Below are positions 1 through 5,279 of a stretch of 5,764 nucleotides of DNA, in pieces. Positions within the stretch are counted from its first letter, which is position 1; every line of letters begins with the position of its first letter. Under the pieces are notes generated by a model. It saw nothing but the letters and a program-made list of their open reading frames with translations. It made no database searches and was not told where the DNA came from. The translations under genes and the position numbers were made by a program. Source of the stretch: Bacteriovoracales bacterium (GTDB lineage: Bacteria > Bdellovibrionota > Bacteriovoracia > Bacteriovoracales > Bacteriovoracaceae); assembly GCA_007117175.1 (NCBI GenBank), contig SKGZ01000134.1, positions 1-5,764 on the forward strand. Direction: 5' to 3'.

Positions 1-1327
1 CATTGGACTCTAAAACCTCACAGGCCAGACGAATGGTATAGGGACATTTTTCTCGATCCAAGACTTTCTTAATGGCCCTTTCTGCTAAATTTCCATGGCC
101 TACTTCTCTTCGCCCCACACCGCGGTAACCGTAAGCTTCCCCTACTGAAAAAGGCATAAAAGTATAGTGCAAGTAAAACTTATCATAGGAAATCCCGTAG
201 AGATTATCCACCATCTGCTCACCATCTTTCCCACCAAGGGTTGCCACCGCAAGAACCTGAGTTTCTCCTCTGGTAAAAAGAGCAGAGCCATGGGTTTGGG
301 CCAAAGGGCCTACTTCTGTTTCAATCGCTCTGACTTCATCCAACTTTCTATTTCCGATGCGCTTGCCTTCTTTTAAAATAGCATTTCGCATAATCACATA
401 AAGAAGATCATCCACCGCTCTTTTGGCCTCATTAGAAAAGTGAGCAGTCTCATCTAGCCCATAATCTGTAGGGTTTTCTTCCAAGGCAAGTTTAACCTTG
501 TCAGCCAACTCACTAATGGCCAAGACTCTGGCCTGCTTATCCACCACGTTTAAAACTCCATTGGCATCTGCAGTGAATCTTTCCGCTACTTTGGCAGTCA
601 AGGTTTCATTGGCCACCAATGGTTTAAACTCTCTTTTGGTTTGACCAACTTCCTTGGCCATCTTTTGGATATGAGCGCAGTACTGCTTAATATTGTCATG
701 GGCAAACTCAAGGGCCTGCAACATTTCCTCTTCACTCACCTCATCAGATTCACCTTCCACCATTAAAATGGCATCATCTGAACCGGCCACAATCACGTCC
801 ATAGTGGATTGCTGTAATTGCTCTAAGCTAGGATTGAGAACTAACTTGCCATCAATCTTGCCCACTCGACAAAAGCCCACCGCTTGACTCATGGGAATAT
901 CAGAAATTAAAAAGGCTGCTGCTGTTCCCAATCCTGCTAAAATCTGAGGCTCACAAGCAGGATCATAAGAAAGCACTTGGGCCGTGACAATAGTTTCACA
1001 CAAATACCCTTCGGGAAAAAGCGGTCTAAAAGGACGGTCAATCATTCTCATCAGCAGAATTTCTTGATTAGAAGGTCGCCCTTCTCTTTTCATAAAGCCG
1101 CCTAGAAATTTTCCAGCAGCGTAGAATTTTTCCTTATAGTCCACCATCAAAGGAAAGAAATCTTGGCCATCTTTAGCACTGCGAGCAGAACACACTGTCA
1201 CCAGCACTTGGGTTCCACCACTGGTGACTAAAACTGAGCCATCAGCTTGTTTGGCCAGCCTGGAAGTTTCCAGATGAACTTCTTTACCGCCATAATTAAG
1301 AGTGAATGTTTTTGGATTGTTTAGCAC
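1..1327 (-). CDS. pnp: Polynucleotide phosphorylase (PNPase), N-terminal 442 residues, 3' end outside window
   Basis: PNPase is a trimeric 3'-5' exoribonuclease that degrades RNA with phosphate and acts with RNase E or helicases in mRNA turnover. Reading from a GTG at 1327, the frame stays open to the left edge. The first RNase PH-like core spans about residues 8-220, with FFPLMVDYKEKFYAAGK (58-73), GGFMKREGRPS (76-86) and IDRPFRPLFPEG (96-107). An all-alpha linker follows (about 240-320). The second RNase PH core begins near 324 with RKLDEVRAI, HGSALFTRGETQ (346-357), SVGE (394-397) and GRREVGHGNLAERA (405-418), and the window ends at EVLESN. The family is about 700 residues, so roughly 260 residues, including the catalytic Asp/Lys cluster and the KH and S1 domains, lie outside. 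The GTG is chosen because AGGAGGTG sits 5 bases upstream and translation from it aligns with the family N-terminus. It lies downstream of rpsO, the classic arrangement. Motif oddities: RIGNR where RxDGR is usual, and FMPFSVGE where FPPYSVGE is usual. Confidence 0.97.
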   Translation of the reverse strand, partial: MLNNPKTFTLNYGGKEVHLETSRLAKQADGSVLVTSGGTQVLVTVCSARSAKDGQDFFPLMVDYKEKFYAAGKFLGGFMKREGRPSNQEILLMRMIDRPFRPLFPEGYLCETIVTAQVLSYDPACEPQILAGLGTAAAFLISDIPMSQAVGFCRVGKIDGKLVLNPSLEQLQQSTMDVIVAGSDDAILMVEGESDEVSEEEMLQALEFAHDNIKQYCAHIQKMAKEVGQTKREFKPLVANETLTAKVAERFTADANGVLNVVDKQARVLAISELADKVKLALEENPTDYGLDETAHFSNEAKRAVDDLLYVIMRNAILKEGKRIGNRKLDEVRAIETEVGPLAQTHGSALFTRGETQVLAVATLGGKDGEQMVDNLYGISYDKFYLHYTFMPFSVGEAYGYRGVGRREVGHGNLAERAIKKVLDREKCPYTIRLACEVLESN

Positions 1328-1332
1328 GATTA

Positions 1333-1340
1333 CACCTCCT
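1333..1340 (-). promoter_or_regulatory. Strong Shine-Dalgarno of pnp
   Basis: AGGAGGTG on the minus strand, 5 bases before the GTG start at 1327. It is a near-perfect anti-16S match and fixes the GTG as start. The GAGGTG part is exactly complementary to CACCTC at 1374-1379, so this site could be masked by local mRNA structure. Confidence 0.85.
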
Positions 1341-1379
1341 GCTATTGATAGGTTTATATTCAAAAAACCTTCTGAGGTG
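1333..1379 (-). promoter_or_regulatory. Possible SD-masking leader structure of pnp
   Basis: On the minus strand CACCTC (1379-1374) can pair over 6 bp with GAGGTG (1338-1333), which is most of the pnp ribosome binding site. The 35-base loop contains a further inverted repeat, AGGTTT (1370-1365) with AAACCT (1355-1350). Together they would form a folded leader that hides the SD. The complementarity is seen directly; a regulatory effect is inferred. Confidence 0.35.
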
Positions 1380-1385
1380 ATGCTG

Positions 1386-1472
1386 GAAGAAATTGGATTT
1401 AAAGATAGATCAACAATGAAAAATTAATGAAAAAATTTTCCGTCCCTGATCTATCTCAAAATCCCTCTCTTC
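1386..1472 (-). repeat. Long interrupted inverted repeat in the rpsO-pnp spacer (candidate RNase III stem)
   Basis: A 10-bp perfect arm pair (AGATAGATCA at 1403-1412 with TGATCTATCT at 1447-1456) is extended, after a 2x2 internal loop, by GGATTT/AAATCC (1395-1400 with 1459-1464). After a 4x3 loop it is extended again by GAAGA/TCTTC (1386-1390 with 1468-1472). About 21 pairs enclose a 34-base AT-rich apical loop. In the pnp leader of E. coli a long stem cleaved by RNase III is the entry point for PNPase autocontrol; this position and shape fit that role by analogy. There is no T-tract, so it is not a standard terminator. Confidence 0.5.
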
Positions 1473-1518
1473 TTTTTCATCTCATCAGGAATCTTTCATG
1501 TCTGTTTTGAGTTTAAAC

Positions 1519-1554
1519 CAGAATTGAGCAAAATTCTACTTTTGCTCAATTCTG
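1519..1554 (-). repeat. Perfect 15-bp hairpin just downstream of rpsO
   Basis: Arms 1519-1533 and 1540-1554 are exact reverse complements (CAGAATTGAGCAAAA with TTTTGCTCAATTCTG) around a 6-base loop, 12 bases after the rpsO stop. On the minus strand the bases that follow are GTTTAAACTC, so there is no U-tract and intrinsic termination would be weak. It may protect the rpsO 3' end, act as an attenuating terminator before pnp, or be an RNase III site. The structure is certain; its function is inferred. Confidence 0.7.
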
Positions 1555-1566
1555 ATCATCACTCAA

Positions 1567-1833
1567 TTATTTTCTTAGACCTAATTCACCAATCAGTTTT
1601 AAGTAGCGCTCAGGGCTTTGTTTCTTAATGTAATTTAAGAATGACTTTCTTTGTCCAATCAACTTCATCATCCCACGTTTACTGTGAAAGTCTTGCTTGT
1701 GATTGGCAAAGTGTTCAGTCAAATACTGAATTCGATGAGTCAAGAGTGCCACTTGCACTTCTGGTGAGCCAGAGTCTTGAGCCGATTGACCAAACTTGGT
1801 CACGATCTCTTGTTTCTTTTCTTTCGTTAACAT
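1567..1833 (-). CDS. rpsO: Small ribosomal subunit protein S15 (uS15)
   Basis: S15 binds the central domain of 16S rRNA early in 30S assembly and forms a bridge to the 50S subunit. The 88-residue product matches the family along its length: DSGSPEVQVALLTHRI (about 19-34), the invariant-style HKQDFHSKRGM (44-54), and a C-terminal ERYLKLIGELGLRK. The family is 88-89 residues, so it is complete. The start is the ATG at 1833, with AAGG (1844-1841) 7 bases upstream. A TTG at 1875 would add 14 residues with no family counterpart and is rejected. It lies 78 bp after the rpoH stop and 239 bp before pnp; rpsO next to pnp is a widely conserved pair. In several bacteria S15 represses its own mRNA by binding leader structure, and a small hairpin occurs in the leader here. 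Confidence 0.97.
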   Translation of the reverse strand: MLTKEKKQEIVTKFGQSAQDSGSPEVQVALLTHRIQYLTEHFANHKQDFHSKRGMMKLIGQRKSFLNYIKKQSPERYLKLIGELGLRK

Positions 1834-1852
1834 AATTTTTCCTTTGTCCAAG

Positions 1853-1874
1853 TAACAAACGAAATTGTTTGTCA
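1853..1874 (-). promoter_or_regulatory. Small hairpin in the rpsO leader, possible S15 control site
   Basis: On the minus strand TGACAAAC (1874-1867) pairs with GTTTGTTA (1860-1853) around the loop AATTTC. The stem is 8 bp and includes one G-U pair. It ends 8 bases before the AAGG ribosome binding site of rpsO. S15 leaders often contain short stems with G-U/G-C recognition features, but they vary widely between phyla, so this assignment is speculative. The same stretch starts with TTGACA, a -35-like hexamer, but no convincing -10 follows at normal spacing. Confidence 0.35.
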
Positions 1875-1911
1875 AATTTGTAACCGAGAGTAAGGATCTC
1901 TTGAGCCCGTT

Positions 1912-2829
1912 CTACCTTAGATATTGCTGCATGTAAATCTTTAATTTCTCTAATAAACGCACCTCCACTTGGCGGATACGCTCTCTTGACACACCGTATT
2001 GATCGGCGATGGACTGTAGGGAATCGGGCACCTCTTTTAAAAGTCGCTGACCAAAAATCTCCCGATCTCGAGGCTTGAGCTGCTTTAAAAAATCCCCCAT
2101 ATGCTGCTTAAGTATTTCAATATTTTGCCTGTGGGCCAAAAATTCATCAATGGCCTCATCATCCTCATCACTGAGCTGATCTTCAAAACGTGCGCTGCCC
2201 TCCTGATCCCCCAAAGGAGCATCTAAACTCACCTCTGCTCCCCTTTGCCCCAAACGCTGATCCATTTCAATCACCGACTTTTCTGACACGTCAAGTCGAT
2301 CCGAGAGTAATTTCACTTGGGGCTCAATACCCTGAGTGAGTAAACGCTCTTTTTCTCGCATCAAATTATAAAATAATTTCTTTTGCTCTTGAGTGGTGCC
2401 AATCTTGACTAAGCGAAAGTTTTCCAAAATAAACTTTAAGATATAAGAACGGATCCACCAACTGGCGTAATAGGAGAGCTTGGCCCCCTTTTGCGGATCG
2501 TATTTAGAAACCGCCTTCATTAAACCAATATTGCCCTCTTGAATGAGATCCAAGACATTTTGATAGGAGTGGCGATACTCCATGGCAATTTTCACCACTA
2601 GCCGTAAATTGGCCAAAACCAATTTCTTGGCCGCTTCCAAATCCCCGGTTTCTACCAACTTTTGAGTTAACTCCCGCTCTTGCTCAGGACTCAATAAGGG
2701 ATGGCGCTGAATCTCACGCATATAGGTTTGCAGAGGATCGCTGCCCTGAGGAGAAACCGACGGCAAAAACTGGTCGGCCTGACTCAACACCGGCAATAAC
2801 TGATCTTTGGGCTTTTCATTCTCGCTCAT
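1912..2829 (-). CDS. rpoH: RNA polymerase sigma factor RpoH-like (heat-shock sigma-32 family)
   Basis: A group 3 sigma-70-family factor that directs RNA polymerase to heat-shock promoters. Numbering from the ATG at 2829 (305 residues): region 1.2 at about 31-63 (DPLQTYMREIQRHPLLSPEQE); region 2 at about 68-145 with ANLRLVVKIA, DLIQEGNIGLMKAV and the promoter-melting WWIRSYIL (124-131); the RpoH box at about 148-158 (QEQKKLFYNLM, compare QRKLFFNLR in E. coli); region 3 with LSDRLDVSEKSVIEM; an acidic linker (217-229); and the region 4.2 helix-turn-helix LQSIADQYGVSRERIRQVE (271-289). The N-terminus is about 20 residues longer than in E. coli. The ATG has no Shine-Dalgarno. A TTG at 2850 would give 312 residues but also lacks one. 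I prefer the ATG because a sigma-32-like promoter appears to end just before it. The pattern also resembles myxobacterial SigB/SigC, so the exact paralogue is uncertain. Confidence 0.9.
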   Translation of the reverse strand: MSENEKPKDQLLPVLSQADQFLPSVSPQGSDPLQTYMREIQRHPLLSPEQERELTQKLVETGDLEAAKKLVLANLRLVVKIAMEYRHSYQNVLDLIQEGNIGLMKAVSKYDPQKGAKLSYYASWWIRSYILKFILENFRLVKIGTTQEQKKLFYNLMREKERLLTQGIEPQVKLLSDRLDVSEKSVIEMDQRLGQRGAEVSLDAPLGDQEGSARFEDQLSDEDDEAIDEFLAHRQNIEILKQHMGDFLKQLKPRDREIFGQRLLKEVPDSLQSIADQYGVSRERIRQVEVRLLEKLKIYMQQYLR

Positions 2830-2840
2830 AGACGTATAAG
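2813..2840 (+). promoter_or_regulatory. Possible housekeeping promoter of the aminotransferase gene
   Basis: TTTTCA (2813-2818), a 16-bp spacer, then TATAAG (2835-2840). These match the TTGACA/TATAAT consensus at 4/6 and 5/6. The predicted start near 2847 leaves a leader of about 30 bases that includes the ribosome binding site. It overlaps the start of rpoH and the divergent heat-shock-like promoter, so the two promoters could compete. Confidence 0.35.
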
Positions 2841-2867
2841 ATGGAGTCAAGCATGCTGGCAGTCAAG
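2839..2867 (-). promoter_or_regulatory. Candidate sigma-32-type promoter of rpoH
   Basis: On the minus strand CTTGACT (2867-2861), a 14-bp spacer, then CTCCATCT (2846-2839). The E. coli sigma-32 consensus is CTTGAAA, 13-17 bp, CCCCATNT, so the match is 5/7 and 7/8 with allowed spacing. Transcription would start near 2832-2834, only about 3-5 bases before the ATG at 2829. That predicts a nearly leaderless mRNA and positive autoregulation by RpoH. The sequence match is seen directly; its use is inferred. Confidence 0.45.
2845..2867. repeat. Direct repeat AGTCAAG in the divergent intergenic region
   Basis: AGTCAAG occurs at 2845-2851 and again at 2861-2867, with a 16-bp period, flanking the palindrome GCATGC (2851-2856). 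Read on the minus strand the copies are CTTGACT. The upstream copy forms the -35-like element of the candidate rpoH promoter. The second may be chance or a binding site for a regulator. Confidence 0.4.
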
Positions 2868-2874
2868 AGGAAGG
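2867..2874 (+). promoter_or_regulatory. Ribosome binding site of the aminotransferase gene
   Basis: GAGGAAGG ends 3 bases before the ATG at 2878, with the GAGG core 7 bases away. It is a good Shine-Dalgarno and supports this start. Confidence 0.7.
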
Positions 2875-2877
2875 AAA

Positions 2878-3750
2878 ATGAATTCAACTGATTGGGTGAA
2901 TTGTCACGGTGATTTAAGGCCACTTCATGAGGCCTTTATTCCCGCCACGAGTCGAGGCTTTTTATTTGGTGACTCTATTTACGAGACAACTTTGGCCCAA
3001 AAAAATAAGGCCATGTTCTTGGCCGAACACCTCGAGCGCTTACAACAATCAGCTCAACTGGTGGATCTGAACATCTCTCAACAGCTTAGCACTCTGGCCG
3101 AAGAAGTGCAGCGCACCCTGCAACGGGCCAATCACCCACACAGTATTGTTCGCATTGTGCTAGTGCGCAGTGGTCATGAAATGCAATTGCCCCCAGAGGA
3201 AAATCAAGGCAGTGAATACTATATTTACGTGCGCAAGTTCTCAGGACATCCACAGCAGTGGTATCAACAGGGAGTTCCGGTGATCATCTCTGATGTGCGC
3301 CGCAATCACCCGCAAAGCCTCAACCCCATGGCCAAAACCGGCAATTACCTCAATAACCTTTTGGCCTTAATGCAAGCGCGCAAGCAAGGGGCCCACGATG
3401 CGGTGATGCTCAACCACCAAGAACAACTCACCGAAGGAACCACTAATAATATCTGGTTTGTTAAAAACGGCGAAGTTTATACACCTCACTTAGATTGCGG
3501 TTTACTCAATGGTATTACCCGCCTGCAATTTCTCAAAATTTGTGATCAATTGCAATTGAAGGTTCACCAAGGTTTTTATTACACTGACGATCTACTCAAT
3601 GCCGAGGAAGCTTTTTACACCAGCTCCACCAAAGGAGCGGTGCCCATCACCACAGTGAATCAGCGCCCCATTGGCAATGGACAAGTCGGCCTCATCACTC
3701 AAAAGCTGCAAAAGGGCTATCAACAGGCCATTGAGCGCTATTTTGCTTAG
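2878..3750 (+). CDS. Class IV PLP-dependent aminotransferase (BCAT / D-amino acid transaminase fold)
   Basis: A cytosolic pyridoxal-phosphate enzyme of fold type IV. The family includes branched-chain aminotransferase (IlvE), D-alanine transaminase and aminodeoxychorismate lyase (PabC). Visible motifs in the 290-residue product: SRGFLFGDSIYETT (25-38), EHLERLQQSA (50-59), the PLP lysine K153 in AKTGNYLNNLLA (152-163), TEGTTNNIWFVKNGE (185-199) where E186 should contact the PLP ring nitrogen, GLLNGITR (208-215) which forms the phosphate cup, and TSSTKGAVPIT (248-258). The length is normal for the family. Substrate cannot be settled by eye: the Lys segment AKTGNYLNN is BCAT-like, while FGDSIYET and TSST recall D-amino acid transaminase. 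It starts 48 bp from the rpoH ATG on the other strand and ends 8 bp from the converging polyprenyl synthase gene, so it is probably a single-gene transcript. The codon use resembles its neighbours. Confidence 0.9.
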   Translation: MNSTDWVNCHGDLRPLHEAFIPATSRGFLFGDSIYETTLAQKNKAMFLAEHLERLQQSAQLVDLNISQQLSTLAEEVQRTLQRANHPHSIVRIVLVRSGHEMQLPPEENQGSEYYIYVRKFSGHPQQWYQQGVPVIISDVRRNHPQSLNPMAKTGNYLNNLLALMQARKQGAHDAVMLNHQEQLTEGTTNNIWFVKNGEVYTPHLDCGLLNGITRLQFLKICDQLQLKVHQGFYYTDDLLNAEEAFYTSSTKGAVPITTVNQRPIGNGQVGLITQKLQKGYQQAIERYFA

Positions 3751-3758
3751 CTTACGTG

Positions 3759-4547
3759 CTAGCCCAAGCTGGCAGGAAAATACTGAGAAAGAAATTTATA
3801 ACTTTGCTGGTATTGATGATTAGCTAGGATTCTCAATGCCTTTTGCCGTTCATGTTGATAATTGGCTTGCACTTGCTCTTCAGAAAACTCACGAATCATA
3901 TTCAGTCCCTCTGTCACTTGCTGGCGATCCTGCCAATCATCGTTTAATTGAAAGCAGCGCCCCAGACTTAGGCCTAATGAATAAAGATCCTTAAAGTGAC
4001 TCAAACTTAAATTGGGATAAATGGCGGCTAAACAGGCCACTTGGATGAGGCGAGCCGTTTTAAGATCATGAATTTGCTGTAGTGAAATTTCTCGCTGCCC
4101 TGCCGGTTTTAAATCATAAAACTGACCGGCAATCAATCCATTCAAACCCAATAAGCGAGAATAAAGTTTGAGTAATTGGCCGGCATGGGGCATTTCAGCT
4201 AAGAGTTGATAAGAGTAATTGAGTAGTCCATCTCCTGCTAAGATGGCACTGGCCTCATCAAATTTTTTATGCAGTGATGGCCGACCTCTACGATAGTCAT
4301 CATCATCCATCGAGGGTAAATCATCGTGAATAAGTGTATACAGATGGTGCATCTCAAGAGATAAGGCCAAGGGATAAAAGTCTTGAAGCTCTTTTTGTAA
4401 GTCTGAGCAAAGGTGCAAAAGTAAATTGGCCCTAAACTTCTTACCTGCGGGAAAGCAAGCGTAGCTTAATAGTTCATTTAATTGATTGGGCAACTTGGAA
4501 AAATACTGCTCAAGTGTACACTGATAATAATCATCAAAGCCATGCAT
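3759..4547 (-). CDS. Polyprenyl diphosphate synthase (IspA/GGPPS-type trans-prenyltransferase), short form
   Basis: This enzyme family condenses isopentenyl diphosphate with allylic diphosphates to make farnesyl or geranylgeranyl diphosphate for quinones and the cell-wall lipid carrier. The 262-residue product shows the substrate-binding AGKKFR (34-39), the first aspartate-rich motif DDLPSMD (75-81) followed by RRGRPSLHKKF, GLIAGQFYDL (137-146), KT at 163-164, and the second aspartate-rich motif QLNDDWQD (200-207). Compared with IspA (about 300 residues) it is short, and the segment after the second DDxxD is eroded: the usual LGK, GxD and K-TY elements are missing. It may still be active, or may have changed specificity. 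The ATG at 4547 has no clear Shine-Dalgarno and begins 18 bases after the stop of the upstream gene; an in-frame TAG at 4559-4557 rules out a longer ORF. It is probably translationally coupled in an operon with the protease genes. Confidence 0.9.
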   Translation of the reverse strand: MHGFDDYYQCTLEQYFSKLPNQLNELLSYACFPAGKKFRANLLLHLCSDLQKELQDFYPLALSLEMHHLYTLIHDDLPSMDDDDYRRGRPSLHKKFDEASAILAGDGLLNYSYQLLAEMPHAGQLLKLYSRLLGLNGLIAGQFYDLKPAGQREISLQQIHDLKTARLIQVACLAAIYPNLSLSHFKDLYSLGLSLGRCFQLNDDWQDRQQVTEGLNMIREFSEEQVQANYQHERQKALRILANHQYQQSYKFLSQYFPASLG

Positions 4548-4565
4548 GAGCTTAATCTATCACTG

Positions 4566-5267
4566 TTAAAGAGGGATTTGCAAAGCGGGAATGATCTCGG
4601 GTCTAGCGTATTCCACACCAGGGAGAGCGCTTAATTCGTCTGCCACTCTAAAGACATCTTTTTTACGAGAGGGAACTAAGAAGTAAGTGTCAATTTCTGA
4701 GTGAGACTCTTTAAGATGTAATCCTTTGTGTTGGGCCATTGCTTGGACTCGATCATTTTGTGCACCAGGGACCTTCAGAACCACTTGGCCGGTTGGATAT
4801 TGCGGTTGTCCTGTGCTAGCGCTGACAATCACCGGTGGGAACTGAGCAGCAATTTGAGAGTTTGCCGGCTGAAAAATGGTAAAACCGGATTGGCTTTGCA
4901 CTACCTTGCCCCATGCGGGATCAAAATCTTGAGTGCGCACTTGGACATAGCTACGACTAATATAAAATTTATCATAATCTACAAAAAATGGTTTGCGACT
5001 AAGCTTAAATTTTTTAAAACTTTCTTCAGTTATGCCAACTGGGATTTGATTGTTTTCATCTGAGAGTCTGATCTCTTCATCTTCAACTTGTTCTTGCTCT
5101 TGTTTGATAAAAGCTGGTTGCCGTTGAACCTTTGGCTCCACAGGATAAACAGAGGTTTGAGAAATCAGTGTTTCTTTTCTTTGCTCAGGATGAATATGAT
5201 CTGTTTTTTGGAAAAGTTGAAAACCTAAAAGCACAAGGAGTAAAAAAAACAATGATCGATTTAACAT
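4566..5267 (-). CDS. Exported or membrane-anchored protein with a stand-alone subtilase-propeptide-like C-terminal domain
   Basis: A 233-residue protein without cysteine. Residues 5-19 form a hydrophobic core after MLNR, a Sec signal or signal anchor; no lipobox and no clear AxA cleavage site is seen. Residues 28-75 are polar and Gln/Glu-rich, probably disordered. Residues 80-158 are unrecognised. Residues 159-228 resemble the N-terminal propeptide of subtilisin-like (S8) proteases: a VVLKVPG strand, a helix (NDRVQAMAQHKGL), a strand with DTYFLVP, a second helix (DVFRVADELSALPG) and the typical ending GVEYARPE. Such propeptides fold the protease and inhibit it. The gene begins 12 bases after the stop of a subtilase gene, with AGGAG as ribosome binding site, so partnership with that protease is likely. 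No catalytic residues of its own are apparent. Exported location and operon are well supported; the propeptide assignment is by eye. Confidence 0.6.
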   Translation of the reverse strand: MLNRSLFFLLLVLLGFQLFQKTDHIHPEQRKETLISQTSVYPVEPKVQRQPAFIKQEQEQVEDEEIRLSDENNQIPVGITEESFKKFKLSRKPFFVDYDKFYISRSYVQVRTQDFDPAWGKVVQSQSGFTIFQPANSQIAAQFPPVIVSASTGQPQYPTGQVVLKVPGAQNDRVQAMAQHKGLHLKESHSEIDTYFLVPSRKKDVFRVADELSALPGVEYARPEIIPALQIPL

Positions 5268-5273
5268 GTTCTT

Positions 5274-5279
5274 ACTCCT
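5274..5279 (-). promoter_or_regulatory. Ribosome binding site of the propeptide-like gene
   Basis: AGGAGT on the minus strand lies directly after the protease TAA stop and 6 bases before the ATG at 5267. Termination and re-initiation are close enough for translational coupling, which would keep the two products in step. Confidence 0.75.

Noticed and set aside
167..376. Plus-strand 69-residue ORF
   Set aside because: It is antisense to the strongly supported pnp reading frame, has no family resemblance and no good ribosome binding site.
693..887. Plus-strand 64-residue ORF
   Set aside because: Antisense to the pnp reading frame; Ser/Thr-rich shadow translation without recognisable motifs.
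1641..1835. Plus-strand 64-residue ORF
   Set aside because: It is the antisense shadow of rpsO, covering almost exactly that gene.
1853..1874. TTGACA at 1875-1870 as -35 box of an rpsO promoter
   Set aside because: No acceptable -10 hexamer lies 16-18 bp downstream.
1834..1875. TTG at 1875 as an upstream start of rpsO
   Set aside because: It would add 14 residues absent from the S15 family, and the ATG at 1833 has a proper ribosome binding site.
2830..2850. TTG at 2850 as the rpoH start
   Set aside because: No Shine-Dalgarno precedes it and the candidate promoter would lie across it; kept only as an alternative.
3745..3775. Bidirectional terminator between the converging genes
   Set aside because: Only 3-4 bp inverted repeats (TAGC/GCTA, GCC/GGC) are present and no T-tract follows, so it cannot be supported.
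4728..5063. Plus-strand 111-residue ORF
   Set aside because: Antisense to the propeptide-like gene, whose signal segment, SD and operon spacing make it the real coding strand.
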